Assembly (NCBI RefSeq): GCF_005217525.1
Contig: NZ_PNXQ01000016.1
Location: 1-64,000 of the forward strand
From: Paenibacillus terrae
GTDB lineage: Bacteria > Bacillota > Bacilli > Paenibacillales > Paenibacillaceae
DNA length: 64,000 nucleotides
Direction: 5' to 3'
Shown one piece after another: positions 19,208 through 27,779 of the stretch. Positions within the stretch are counted from its first letter, which is position 1; the number at the start of each line of letters is the position of its first letter. The translations under genes and the position numbers were made by a program. Below the pieces are notes generated by a model. It was given only the letters and a program-made list of their open reading frames with translations. It was not told the DNA's origin and made no database searches.

Positions 19208-20590
19208 ATGATAAAAGAACAAACTTATCCCAATGCGGATAAGCTTATGCGTGTGTTGGCCTTCACACTTGTTTTTTCAGTGATGAACGCCTTTATGTTT
19301 AATGTAGTCATGCCTGTAATTCGCGAGGAGTTCCATATTAGTGCTTCCGATGTGAGCTGGCTGTTGACCGGTTATATGATTGTGTATGCGGTTGGCTCGG
19401 TGACCTATGGAAAGCTGGCGGACAAATACCGTCTCAAGGATTTACTGACGTTTGGGATTATCTTTTTTGCGTTAGGCTCGCTTATTGGTCTGTTGGCCAA
19501 TCAATTTTGGCTGCTGATTGTAGCCCGTTTGCTTCAGGCCGCAGGGGCTGCTGTTATTCCGGCGACAGCTATGATCATTCCTGTCCGCTATTTCTCTGCT
19601 GAAAAAAGAGGACGCGCCTTGGGCATTACTGCAATCGGATTGGCACTGGGTACGGCGCTGGCTCCGATTATTTCCGGCTTGATTACAGGCTTTGCAAGCT
19701 GGCGTTTTCTGTTCGTTATTTCCATGCTGCCGGTTATCGCCTTGCCGTTCTTTCGCAAATATTTGGACGACCAGCGTGGAGAGAATCAGAAATTTGATTT
19801 TCTCGGTGGATTGCTGCTGGGTGGCACGGTGGCCTTCTTATTGCTTTCCATTTCGCAAAGCAATAGTATATTTTTTCTGGTCGGGATTGTGCTGTTTGCT
19901 CTGTTTATATGGCGGATTACTACCGCTAAAGATCCATTCATTCAGCCCAAGCTGTTCAGAAACAAGCAATATTCCTACGGATTGTTTATAGCCTTTTTGG
20001 GAGCAGGGGTCAGCTTTGGGCTGCCATACCTGGCGCCGCAGTTTCTGAACAGTCTCAATCAGCTTACGCCTGCAACAATTGGATTGATTATGTTTCCGGC
20101 TGCTATTGCGTCGGCGTTGCTTGGTAAAAGCGGTGGGCGTTTGGCCGATAGCAAAGGAAATTCATTTCTCGTCTACACGGCAGTTACGCTTATGTTTATC
20201 TGCTTTATCAGCTTGTCTACCTTTGTGGGCGCGTCTCCGTATCTCATTTTATTTTTGCTCATTTTCGGCAACGTAGGTCAAACCTTTATGCAGATTGCCA
20301 TGTCTAACACGATTTCCCGTACCTTGTCGAGGGATCAGATTGGTGTTGGAATGGGGCTGCTGTCTCTGCTGAATTTTATTTCCGGTGCAGTGACGACAAG
20401 TATTTTGGGCAAAACGCTAGATACCTCGTCTACCTTTCACCTGAATCCTGTCGTATCCAACGTACAGGTGTTCAATTTTAGCAATATATTTACGGTGCTT
20501 GCGCTGATTGCGCTCGCGACCATGGCACTTTACGCCTTGCAGCTCCGCCAGGGCCCACGCAGCAATACGCCTGCTGCTCAGCAAGGATAA
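19208..20590 (+). CDS. 14-TM MFS drug exporter, Tet(L)/Tet(K)-like
   Basis: A 460-aa polytopic protein with AGGAGAGGG upstream. MFS motif A is VTYGKLADKYRLKDLL in the loop after TM2. A motif C-like stretch, ALGTALAPIISGLI, marks an antiporter. Length and sequence (for example VARLLQAAGAAVIPA) fit the DHA2-type 14-TM exporters that include Tet(L) and Tet(K). Substrate assignment to tetracycline is not possible from sequence. It pairs with the upstream MarR gene as a typical inducible efflux unit. Confidence 0.88.
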   Translation: MIKEQTYPNADKLMRVLAFTLVFSVMNAFMFNVVMPVIREEFHISASDVSWLLTGYMIVYAVGSVTYGKLADKYRLKDLLTFGIIFFALGSLIGLLANQFWLLIVARLLQAAGAAVIPATAMIIPVRYFSAEKRGRALGITAIGLALGTALAPIISGLITGFASWRFLFVISMLPVIALPFFRKYLDDQRGENQKFDFLGGLLLGGTVAFLLLSISQSNSIFFLVGIVLFALFIWRITTAKDPFIQPKLFRNKQYSYGLFIAFLGAGVSFGLPYLAPQFLNSLNQLTPATIGLIMFPAAIASALLGKSGGRLADSKGNSFLVYTAVTLMFICFISLSTFVGASPYLILFLLIFGNVGQTFMQIAMSNTISRTLSRDQIGVGMGLLSLLNFISGAVTTSILGKTLDTSSTFHLNPVVSNVQVFNFSNIFTVLALIALATMALYALQLRQGPRSNTPAAQQG

Positions 20591-20670
20591 ACATTTTATG
20601 CAAACTCATGCCAAAACAAGGGTATAATATAGAAGGAAAAGTTCATCTACGGAAGGATGGAGTGTCCGGC

Positions 20671-21240
20671 ATGACAAGAAACCTTCAATATGTACCCTAT
20701 GGCTATGAGCCTCCAGTCGAGACGCATAAAGGGACTATGATCTATTATGATATGTTTGAGCAGATTACAGCTGGAGAGCTGGAGATTTTTGCTGAAACGG
20801 GAGCTGCGTTATCCTTTAAAAAGCTGGTACTATACCCGTTGCATGAGGAAACAGTCAGAAGAATGTGGAAGCAGTCGGTTCGCTCGTATTACAAGCGGGT
20901 GGATGCTCTTGGGGAGTGGCAGCGCGAGCAGGCTTTGGGTGCTGTCGTAATCGAGAGCTGGGAAGGTAAACGCAAAAAGTATACGCCGATTGAAGCAGCA
21001 ATCCGTTTTCTGGCGGAAAAATATACTCCCCCGCTTTTTCTGTACATGAGTCCTGAAACTGCAAATTTGTGTGCATCCTATGCATCGTTTGATGAATGGA
21101 TCAGAAACGTCAGATTGCTGCTTTCCACTGAGCCATTAGAACTTCATCCGAAGCTGGCACAGTACCGTAATCGCTGGAATTCAGTAGAAGAAGCCATAAA
21201 CCGTCAGTCAAAGGTTGACAAAGAGCACCATGAATTATAG
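20671..21240 (+). CDS. Uncharacterised soluble protein (189 aa)
   Basis: The frame is open from 20608, but GGAAGGATGGAG sits before the ATG at 20671, and a TATAAT at 20623-20628 suggests the transcript begins after the longer start. The protein has no TM or signal. It is rich in aromatic and charged residues (VPYGYEPPVETHKG, YDMFEQITAGELEIF, RRMWKQSVRSYYKR). I do not recognise it. It lies between the drug exporter and the Zur-regulated ribosomal genes and is probably a separate unit. Confidence 0.65.
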   Translation: MTRNLQYVPYGYEPPVETHKGTMIYYDMFEQITAGELEIFAETGAALSFKKLVLYPLHEETVRRMWKQSVRSYYKRVDALGEWQREQALGAVVIESWEGKRKKYTPIEAAIRFLAEKYTPPLFLYMSPETANLCASYASFDEWIRNVRLLLSTEPLELHPKLAQYRNRWNSVEEAINRQSKVDKEHHEL

Positions 21241-21251
21241 AATAGAACTAA

Positions 21252-21266
21252 TCGTAAAAATTACTA
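21252..21266. promoter_or_regulatory. Zur box upstream of rpmG
   Basis: TCGTAAAAATTACTA matches the Bacillus Zur consensus TCGTAATNATTACGA at all but two of the defined positions. It lies 43 nt before the L33 start. Zur with zinc would repress this unit. Confidence 0.75.
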
Positions 21267-21308
21267 TTGTAATTGTATACCATGTATTCCATTTAAGGAG
21301 GAAGAGAA

Positions 21309-21458
21309 ATGCGCGTAATTGTTACCTTGGCATGCACCGAATCTGGTGACCGCAACTATACAACAACCAAGAACAAAAGAAATCACCCGGAGCGTCTTGA
21401 AATGAAAAAATACTCTCCGCGTCTGAAAAAGTATACGATCCATCGTGAAACTAGATAA
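21309..21458 (+). CDS. rpmG: 50S ribosomal protein L33, zinc-independent form
   Basis: A 49-aa L33 with TTAAGGAGG upstream. The usual two CxxC pairs of the zinc form are absent: only one cysteine remains (LACTES) and the C-terminal pair is replaced in [17 protein letters not shown]. Such C-minus L33 copies replace the zinc form in zinc starvation and free zinc. A Zur box upstream and L31 type B nearby agree with this. It sits in the large subunit near the E site. Confidence 0.92.
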   Translation: MRVIVTLACTESGDRNYTTTKNKRNHPERLEMKKYSPRLKKYTIHRETR

Positions 21459-21489
21459 TTTGGGTTTGCTACATAGCAACCTGAATTAT
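21457..21489 (+). terminator. Weak hairpin after rpmG
   Basis: AATT-GGGTT-GCTA pairs with TAGC-AACC-AATT and is followed by ATTTT. It is imperfect and may only reduce, not stop, transcription into the downstream frameshifted gene and rpmE2. Confidence 0.45.
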
Positions 21490-21549
21490 TTTGCATCCTG
21501 AACGAAGTCTGAAATCTATTGATACAGGGCTTCATAAAGGAGCCATAGC

Positions 21550-21953
21550 ATGGTCTCTCCACTTCATGATGAAGAAATCGTGTTAAGTTTGCAAAAGCCT
21601 GCGTTATGGAACCGGCGAAAACTTGAATTAGTCCAGTGGATAGAGCGTCCAAAGATAAAGCTTACGCCTAAGCGAATGGCTTTTTTCATGGCTGTACGAT
21701 AGATGCGGAGCTGCATGGTACGCTTTGCCTTTTGAATCGAAAGCACGTGGCTACCGAGTTCTCCTGTGCTGGTGTCAGCATTTGGGACGAGCCGGAGGAC
21801 CATTCACTATATGCTTATATAACGATGAAGGCTGACGAAAGATTCGGAGCGTTCGTGCAATGGGCGATGCGATATATGCGGCATCGTTTGCTTGTCGTTT
21901 ACGAACCTGAGCACAACCCTTACGATCTGTCGTCTTTTTTTTCTGGGACATAA
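21550..21953 (+). pseudogene. Small gene split by a frameshift at a T-run
   Basis: An ATG at 21550 with AAAGGAG 7 nt upstream opens a frame of 50 codons (starting MVSPLHDEEIVLSLQKPALW) that stops just after the T-run at 21681-21686. A shift of -1 there joins it without a break to the frame ending at 21953 (through HGCTIDAELHGTLCLLNRKH). That gives about 134 aa of consistent composition. The shift site T TTT TTC is also a canonical -1 slippery heptamer. It could be a mutation, a sequencing error in a homopolymer or programmed frameshifting. It lies between two zinc-independent ribosomal protein genes. I do not recognise the family. Confidence 0.65.
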
Positions 21954-22039
21954 CCGTTCCTTTTGCTAAGTGATGGAATGTTGCGCCAGTACGTTTGAGT
22001 TTGAACCAATAAAATGATATGAAAGCTTAGGTGAATAAT

Positions 22040-22282
22040 ATGAAAAAAGATCTTCATCCAACATTGAACAAAGTTATCTTTTTGGACCCTAGCTGTGGAT
22101 TCTCTTTCCTGAGTGCTTCCACTAAGTATTCCCAAGAAACGATGGAATGGGAAGATGGCAACACATACCCGGTTATCCGTGTAGATACCAGCTCCGCTTC
22201 TCATCCGTTCTTCACTGGTAAACAAAGAAACGTGGATATCGGTGGACGTGTGGATCGCTTTAACAAAAAATATAACCTTTAG
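22040..22282 (+). CDS. rpmE2: 50S ribosomal protein L31 type B
   Basis: An 80-aa L31 type B (YtiA-like). The ATG at 22040 has AGGTGA upstream; a GTG three codons earlier is less likely. Typical features are [29 protein letters not shown] and [10 protein letters not shown]. It lacks the CxxC zinc site of type A L31. In Bacillus this paralogue is Zur-repressed and displaces the zinc form from ribosomes when zinc is scarce. It is probably in one unit with rpmG from the Zur box at 21252. Confidence 0.95.
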   Translation: MKKDLHPTLNKVIFLDPSCGFSFLSASTKYSQETMEWEDGNTYPVIRVDTSSASHPFFTGKQRNVDIGGRVDRFNKKYNL

Positions 22283-22337
22283 AACAAGACGAGCGTTATG
22301 TTCACGGATTATACAAATAATTCGTGGACGTCGCTTT

Positions 22338-22374
22338 TTAAAACACCTCCTGCAGATGCAGGAGGTGTTTTTGT
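22338..22374. terminator. Bidirectional terminator between rpmE2 and the COG0523 operon
   Basis: AAACACCTCCTGCA at 22341-22354 and TGCAGGAGGTGTTT at 22357-22370 form a near-perfect hairpin with A- and T-runs at the ends. It serves the converging units on both strands. Confidence 0.92.
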
Positions 22375-22393
22375 CTTAATCCAGAACTGCCAT

Positions 22394-23500
22394 TTAAAGC
22401 GAAATAAAGCACTGCTCCCATTGGTCGGTAATGGATGCTTTATCCAGTTGCTCCCCAATGAGCGTGACATACCCCTGACTCACGGGGAGCGCGGTGGGCT
22501 GCCACTCCAAGTGACTGCCTGAATATTGCAAGAGCATCGTACCTTCGTGCGGAAGCACGCAATAGCCTTTTGCGCGAAGCAGGGAGGAGCCGATTCCAGT
22601 CAGGAAGCTTTCCAATCGTTCCTTTTCCAGCGACTGTAAAGTATATTGATGCAGCGTTAAGCTCTCCAGACGGGAAAACGAATGGGGCTGGTTGGGATCG
22701 TGGCTATGACTGTGCCCAGAAATGACCTTGAATGCTGTACTTCTGGAAATACTGCCGGGTTGCCCGATACCTTTGACAGAAATAGGGTCGTCCGATGCCG
22801 TTGCATCGGTTCGTTGCGCCTGTGCTGCTGGTGCGGGTTGAGATACCTGTACAGGTTTTGCGGCAACGGATACGGAGGCCAGTGCAGGCTCCAGCAGGGG
22901 TCCAAGGTCAACCCGGCTATACTCAGCGGTTTGCAGCTTGGCCGTATCATTGAGCTTGCGAATGCTCTTGACAACCCTCTTCACTTCGCGGCTACTTGCC
23001 GCATCTGTCTTGTTCACTACAATGAAGTCTGCGGTGCGAAGCTGCCCGTGCAGGGTCTGGACCAGTTCCTTGTCAGCGGTGAAGCGGCTATTGTATTCAT
23101 GAAAAAGCTCAGCGTCCACAACACTGATGCTGTGAACCAGATAAAGCCGATCCGCCAGCAACGGGGAGCGAAGCTCTTCCAGCACTTGCTCAGGGTTGGC
23201 TACTCCGGTGGTTTCCATGAAGATCAGATCCGGGTCCTGACTGAGCAGGGTGTGCAGAGCGCCTGCCAGCTCATTTCTTTTGCTGCAACAAATGCAGCCC
23301 TCCAGCAGTCCCTCCACCGATACGTCAGGCATTTCTTCAGTAATAATGGCACCGTCTACATCGTATTCACCCATTTCGTTCATTAATACTGCGGGACGGA
23401 GCGGAATTTGGCGGGCATGGGCCAGCAAGCGCAGAAGCAGCGTCGTTTTACCGCTTCCAAGAAAACCGCTGATTAATATCACAGGAACCTTGTTCATCAT
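22394..23500 (-). CDS. COG0523 (CobW/YciC-type) zinc metallochaperone GTPase
   Basis: A 368-aa G3E GTPase. It has Walker A GFLGSGKTT at 12-20, the metal motif CICC (Cys 69, 71 and 72), ETTGVANPEQV and the G4 motif NKTD. A variable linker with HSHSHD leads to a C-terminal CobW_C-like domain. Family members bind zinc and deliver it to client enzymes under zinc limitation. It is the last gene of a three-gene minus operon with the YcgR/YcgQ-type permease genes. A second COG0523 gene lies at 25763. AAGGAGG precedes two ATGs; the second (23497) is equally possible. Confidence 0.9.
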   Translation of the reverse strand: MMNKVPVILISGFLGSGKTTLLLRLLAHARQIPLRPAVLMNEMGEYDVDGAIITEEMPDVSVEGLLEGCICCSKRNELAGALHTLLSQDPDLIFMETTGVANPEQVLEELRSPLLADRLYLVHSISVVDAELFHEYNSRFTADKELVQTLHGQLRTADFIVVNKTDAASSREVKRVVKSIRKLNDTAKLQTAEYSRVDLGPLLEPALASVSVAAKPVQVSQPAPAAQAQRTDATASDDPISVKGIGQPGSISRSTAFKVISGHSHSHDPNQPHSFSRLESLTLHQYTLQSLEKERLESFLTGIGSSLLRAKGYCVLPHEGTMLLQYSGSHLEWQPTALPVSQGYVTLIGEQLDKASITDQWEQCFISL

Positions 23501-23518
23501 TATTCCTCCTTGATAGGG

Positions 23519-24496
23519 TTAGTGTGCTGCATTCAAGCGATCAAAGGTGGCTACTGAATCTGCCTGGGTATAAACATAAGGGGATTCCGGCTGTGCGACT
23601 GCGGTTATTTTCTCGGATCGAATTTCGAGTACGGGTGCATTGCCTTTCTGTGTGGCATGTAATGTGCCTTCAATGGTCACCCACGTATCCTTGTCAAAGG
23701 ACGGGGCCTTCTTGGATTGGACGATGATTCCGAATGGCATGGCATCGGCGGTACAGCACATAACAAGGAACCTTCCCACCGCAAATAGACCTTTGCCCGG
23801 CAGGCTGCCGTCTTTATAGACAAAGCCAGTCACCTGCACCTTTTTTCCTTCAAAAGCGTGCTTATACAATTCGATGGCCCCGATAGTCTCGGAGAAAATT
23901 TCCGGTTTGATCAGTATGATCGGCTGCTGGTACAGACGCTTCGCCAGCTCGGCAAATTCTACATTGTACTTATCAGGCGGAACGAACAGCTTATCCAGCG
24001 TTTCCTGACTCCATTTTCCCCCTGCGGGGGGCGAGGCTGAGCTAGAAGATGCAGTAGATAAAATGGAGGATACAGGTGCTTTCGTGGTTTGTGTATCTGT
24101 TTTGCGTCGGATCTCCGGGTTGGGATACGTGAAGGACATGCCTTTTTTGGCCGCCATATCACTGCCAAGCGCCTGATTGGGCAGCAGCGAACCGAACAGC
24201 AGCGGAATGAGCAGCATTCCATATACGAGCATTTTTTTGAACCAGCCTTGCGGTAACGGATGCTCACAATCACATAAATCCTCACCTTCTCGGTCCCCGG
24301 CTATGCCGTGCCATGCCATGGCCAAAGCGATAAACAGCAAGGGCACGGGGCAGAGCAGGAGCAGCTTTTGCATTTGCGGAGCCAGATAGTAATGAAGGGA
24401 ATTCGAGCGGCTCAAGGTGATGATATACACAGCCAATCCAATCATGAGCAAGGAGCGCATGCCATACTGCCAGCGCATGCTAAAGGTTGAATTCAC
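23519..24496 (-). CDS. YcgQ-like permease-associated protein (TIGR03943 type)
   Basis: About 325 aa. I prefer the GTG at 24496 because GGGGAGG lies about 11 nt upstream and it clears the end of the permease gene. An ATG at 24523 would overlap that gene. The N-terminus has three or four hydrophobic helices and a short cysteine pair (LCDCEH). After a Ser/Thr/Pro linker comes a soluble domain of about 170 aa with KVQVTGFVYKD, RFLVMCCTADA and WVTIEGTL, typical of the family. In B. subtilis the ycgRQ pair is zinc-responsive. It probably works with the permease encoded just upstream. The transported species is unproven. Confidence 0.8.
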   Translation of the reverse strand: MNSTFSMRWQYGMRSLLMIGLAVYIITLSRSNSLHYYLAPQMQKLLLLCPVPLLFIALAMAWHGIAGDREGEDLCDCEHPLPQGWFKKMLVYGMLLIPLLFGSLLPNQALGSDMAAKKGMSFTYPNPEIRRKTDTQTTKAPVSSILSTASSSSASPPAGGKWSQETLDKLFVPPDKYNVEFAELAKRLYQQPIILIKPEIFSETIGAIELYKHAFEGKKVQVTGFVYKDGSLPGKGLFAVGRFLVMCCTADAMPFGIIVQSKKAPSFDKDTWVTIEGTLHATQKGNAPVLEIRSEKITAVAQPESPYVYTQADSVATFDRLNAAH

Positions 24497-24504
24497 GTTC
24501 GTAT

Positions 24505-25506
24505 TCACCTCCCCAATAACCATTCAGCAGCTATAGAGCCCGCCAGGACGAACGAAACAATGAGTAAGCACAAGACGGCGACAAATTTGGTGCGGAAGGT
24601 GCTTAGCAGCATGAGCGTGCCTTTGAAATCCAGCATCGGGCCTAATACGAGAAAGGATGCCAGCGGACCCAGTGTAAAGGTATGCGAAAAAGCAGTAGCG
24701 ACGAAGGCGTCGGAGGTGGAGCATAGCGACAGGACGTAGGCAAAGCCCATCATAAAGGCGTACGAGCCAGCCGTTCCATCGCTTAGCGAAAGCATTTCAT
24801 CACGCGGGATGAAGGTCTGTATGCAGGCTGTCAGCAACGCGCCGATAATGAGATATTTGCTCATGTCCAAAAATTCGTCGCCAGCATGTACAAAAAAGCC
24901 CCGCCATGTGCGATTGTGCTGATGAGTCTGGTTGTTCTGCCTTTGCTGGCTAAAAGAGAGCAATGACCTTTTGAGCGGATGCACACGCACAAAGGCATAC
25001 ACGATCAGCCCAATGATCGCGGAAACGGCAAAGGCCAGCCCTATTCGAACGGCAGTGACCTCGGGATGGGAAGGGAAGGCCATCATCGTCGCAGCCAGCA
25101 CTACGGGATTGATAATCGGCCCGCTTAAAATAAAGGTGATGCCCATATAGGCAGGCATTCCCTTGAGCATCAATTGGCGAACGACAGGGATCATGCCGCA
25201 TTCACAGATGGGAAACAGCAGACCCAGCAAGGAGGCCAGCAGGACACCCGACACAGGATGCGCAGGCGCTATTTTACGAATCCATGTCTCTGGTACGAGC
25301 CATTGCAAAAGGGATGAGACGAGTACACCGATAAGGAGAAACGGGACAGCTTCCAGAAAGATGCCCATAAATACCGTTTTTAACGGTTGCAGTTGACTCA
25401 TATCTAACAAACGAAGCCATCGGGGAGATAGCGTAACAAGCACAGGGATGAGAAAGGCAAACGGAATCATAAAAGGCAGCATTTTCAACAGCGTACTGGT
25501 TTTCAT
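24505..25506 (-). CDS. YcgR-like permease (DUF318/ArsP-type)
   Basis: A 333-aa polytopic protein with about eight TM helices. Family traits are the repeated small motif FPICECGMIPVVRQLM with a cysteine pair, a matching second half LCSTSDAFVA, and a GPIINPVVLA helix. This is the DUF318 permease superfamily, which includes ArsP and YcgR. With its YcgQ-like partner and a COG0523 GTPase it forms a probable zinc-limitation operon reading away from the Zur box at 25666. Confidence 0.85.
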   Translation of the reverse strand: MKTSTLLKMLPFMIPFAFLIPVLVTLSPRWLRLLDMSQLQPLKTVFMGIFLEAVPFLLIGVLVSSLLQWLVPETWIRKIAPAHPVSGVLLASLLGLLFPICECGMIPVVRQLMLKGMPAYMGITFILSGPIINPVVLAATMMAFPSHPEVTAVRIGLAFAVSAIIGLIVYAFVRVHPLKRSLLSFSQQRQNNQTHQHNRTWRGFFVHAGDEFLDMSKYLIIGALLTACIQTFIPRDEMLSLSDGTAGSYAFMMGFAYVLSLCSTSDAFVATAFSHTFTLGPLASFLVLGPMLDFKGTLMLLSTFRTKFVAVLCLLIVSFVLAGSIAAEWLLGR

Positions 25507-25665
25507 TCCACGGCTCCTTGGGAATAAGGGTTCTTGTCTACATTCTATGCCTGTAATGGGACAAACATGTCCGCTGGTAGCGTATGAAGTACTCCCTTAT
25601 AGACGGTTCATGCGTGAACATCTATATAATTGTGTTCTTTAATTGGACAATGTGCCTATACCAAT

Positions 25666-25680
25666 TTGTAAATATTACGA
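25666..25680. promoter_or_regulatory. Zur box between divergent zinc operons
   Basis: TTGTAAATATTACGA matches the Zur consensus except at two defined positions. It lies in the 256-nt region between the minus permease operon (start 25506) and the plus COG0523 gene (start 25763). A plus-strand promoter TTGCAA-17-TACGAT is at 25699-25727. One site could therefore control both directions. Confidence 0.75.
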
Positions 25681-25762
25681 TTAAAATCCGATAAACGATT
25701 GCAAGAAGGAATTTTTTACGGTACGATCCATATTAAAACGTTGGAAAGACAAGGAGGATTTT

Positions 25763-26827
25763 ATGATACCGATTGTTGTTTTGTCTGGATTTCTGGGTAG
25801 CGGTAAAACAACTCTTCTTCAGCATGCGCTGGCTTACTATAAAGGGCAGGGGCTCAAGCCAGCTATTTTGATGAACGAGTTGGGCGATGTTAACTTGGAC
25901 GGCAGCCTGGTGAACGATCAGGCTCCCATGAAGGAAATGCTTAGTGGCTGTATATGCTGTACCATTCGTGGAGATTTAGGCGTTGAGCTGATGAATCTTG
26001 CCGAGGAATATAAGCCGGACGTGATTATCGTAGAATGTACCGGAGTAGCTAATCCGATGGAAATTGTAGATGCCGTGACAGATGCCTCCATATATTCCAC
26101 TATGATTTTACAATCCGTCATTACAGTGGTGGATGCCCGTCAGTTTCTGGATTTTGCGTCAGGTCACGAGAGAAACAAGTCGTATCGCCTGATGCAGGAT
26201 CAGCTTCGATGCGCTTCCAGGCTGATTATTAACAAAACTGATTTATTGGCTGCCGGGGAGTTGCCAAAGGTACAGGCACTCATCAAAGAATTAAATCCGT
26301 ATGCGCTGACGGTGAGCACGCAACGGAGCGACGTGGACGCTGATACTTTTTTCGCTATTCAAGGAGAGGATCGCATGGACGTTTCGGGGCAAAAGGAGTC
26401 AACTGCCGATAGCGAAAATAATCTTCATCGTTCGGAAAATCATCCACACGCTCATGATCATGAAGACCATGCAGACCATCACCATCATGACCATGACCAC
26501 GAACATGGGGAGCATTATCATTCCTACGACCATGTAGTTGTTCACACGCATTTCTTTGGACAACCTGTGCCACGCTCCGAGTTTGAACAGTTGTTTCGCA
26601 GTTTGCCAGCTGAAATTTACCGAGCCAAAGGAATTGTGCGTTTTCTGGAATCAGAGGGTCAGATGATGTTCCAGTTTGCCTACCGGGAGCTGGAAATCAT
26701 TCCGATTCGCCCGCAAAAACAGGTAAACGATGTAGCCGTCGTCATGGGCGAAAATTTCTCTGCTTCCGAAATCGAGGAACGGTTGAGAAAGCTGGAAGCG
26801 GCTGAAAAGCCTTTGACTGGTTCATGA
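25763..26827 (+). CDS. COG0523 zinc metallochaperone GTPase, His-rich
   Basis: A 354-aa G3E GTPase with AAGGAGG upstream. Walker A GFLGSGKTT is at 9-17, the metal motif CICC at 63-66, then ECTGVANPMEIV and NKTD. Between the GTPase and the C-terminal CobW_C domain is a run of about 35 residues that is mostly His, Asp and Glu (HDHEDHADHHHHDHDHEHG), a likely zinc reservoir. It is closer to YciC/ZagA-type proteins than the copy at 22394. It lies between two Zur boxes and next to znuCBA, which supports a zinc delivery role. Confidence 0.92.
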   Translation: MIPIVVLSGFLGSGKTTLLQHALAYYKGQGLKPAILMNELGDVNLDGSLVNDQAPMKEMLSGCICCTIRGDLGVELMNLAEEYKPDVIIVECTGVANPMEIVDAVTDASIYSTMILQSVITVVDARQFLDFASGHERNKSYRLMQDQLRCASRLIINKTDLLAAGELPKVQALIKELNPYALTVSTQRSDVDADTFFAIQGEDRMDVSGQKESTADSENNLHRSENHPHAHDHEDHADHHHHDHDHEHGEHYHSYDHVVVHTHFFGQPVPRSEFEQLFRSLPAEIYRAKGIVRFLESEGQMMFQFAYRELEIIPIRPQKQVNDVAVVMGENFSASEIEERLRKLEAAEKPLTGS

Positions 26828-26959
26828 CGTCAGGAATGAGTGGCATGTAAAGTAAACGAGTAAAAGACCTGCAAAACATTGACGAACCTTTTCTAAACTG
26901 TTAAACTTGCTAATGCGTAAAGGTTACGTTTATCAAACGCTTGTTTTTTTATTATCTAA

Positions 26960-26974
26960 TCGTAATAATTACGG
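26960..26974. promoter_or_regulatory. Zur box of the znu operon
   Basis: TCGTAATAATTACGG differs from the Zur consensus TCGTAATNATTACGA only at the last base. It overlaps a possible -10 (AATAAT at 26964-26969) with TTGTTT 17 nt upstream at 26941-26946. A further possible promoter, TTGACG-17-TAAACT, lies at 26879-26907. Confidence 0.9.
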
Positions 26975-26999
26975 TAGATGGTTTAATGAGAATAAACGA

Positions 27000-27049
27000 C
27001 CTGGAGAATCTGCGCGGAGGTATGCCGTTCAGATGGCTCCAGGCTTTTT
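27000..27049 (+). promoter_or_regulatory. Leader hairpin before znuC (possible attenuator)
   Basis: CCTGGAG at 27000-27006 pairs with CTCCAGG at 27037-27043, with an inner TCTG/CAGA pair and a loop that holds CGGAGG. CTTTTT follows. This is terminator-like and lies between the Zur box and the znuC ribosome binding site. It could attenuate transcription or simply be chance. Confidence 0.4.
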
Positions 27050-27071
27050 AAAGGAAAGGGAGATTTGCGTC

Positions 27072-27779
27072 ATGTTATTAGCCTCACTGGAACAAGTTAC
27101 ATTTGGCTACGGGGATGTTCCTAACCTGGTAGATGCCAATGTTGAAATTTTTTCTGGCGAATTTGTGGCCATTACCGGGCCGAATGGGGCTTCCAAATCG
27201 ACAATGCTCAAATTGTTGCTCGGTTTGCTTCAACCTTGGAAGGGCAAGGTGTTTATGTCCGACCGCACAGGTGAGGGCAAGAAGCTTGTTGTTGGATTCG
27301 TATCGCAGCAAATTGCTGCTTTTAATGGCGGATTTCCAAGTACTATCCTGGAATTTGTCCGTTCAGGAAGATACACTCATGGCTCCTGGTTGCGCCGCAT
27401 GCGGCCCGAGGATCATGAACGGACAGAGCAGGCGCTTCGTCAGGTAGGCATGTGGGATTTGCGTCATCGTAAAATCGGTGAGTTGTCCGGTGGACAGAAG
27501 CAGCGCATCTGTGTTGCACGAGCGCTCGCTCAGGAATCGGATTTGCTCATTTTGGATGAGCCCACGACCGGAATGGATCAGGAAAGCCGTCATCACTTCT
27601 ACGATCTGATGAATCAGCAGGTTAAGGAATATGGAAGAACCGTCGTCATGGTTACGCATGGCCTATCGGAAGTGCAGCATTATCTGGATCGTATTATTGA
27701 GCTTGAGAGGAAGGAAGATGGCGGATGGAAATGCTGCACTACGACTTCATGCAGCGGGCATTTTGTGCCGGTGGGGTAA
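27072..27779 (+). CDS. znuC: Zinc ABC transporter ATPase ZnuC
   Basis: A 235-aa ATPase. The frame is open from 26907, but the Zur box lies inside that extension. GGAAAGGGAG precedes the ATG at 27072. It has Walker A GPNGASKST (Ser where Gly is usual), Q-loop FVSQQ, signature LSGGQKQR, Walker B LLILDEP and the H-loop VTHG. The tail GGWKCCTTTSC is typical of ZnuC/AdcC proteins. It overlaps znuB by 55 nt. It powers high-affinity zinc uptake with ZnuB and ZnuA. Confidence 0.95.
   Translation: MLLASLEQVTFGYGDVPNLVDANVEIFSGEFVAITGPNGASKSTMLKLLLGLLQPWKGKVFMSDRTGEGKKLVVGFVSQQIAAFNGGFPSTILEFVRSGRYTHGSWLRRMRPEDHERTEQALRQVGMWDLRHRKIGELSGGQKQRICVARALAQESDLLILDEPTTGMDQESRHHFYDLMNQQVKEYGRTVVMVTHGLSEVQHYLDRIIELERKEDGGWKCCTTTSCSGHFVPVG

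Noticed and set aside
26440-26530. Short direct repeats of CATGACCA-type units
   Set aside because: They are His/Asp codons of the COG0523 metal-binding run, not a CRISPR or repeat array.
27022-27051. Nine-codon leader peptide in the znu leader
   Set aside because: The GGAGG is only 1 nt before its ATG, too close for good initiation; mentioned only with the hairpin.
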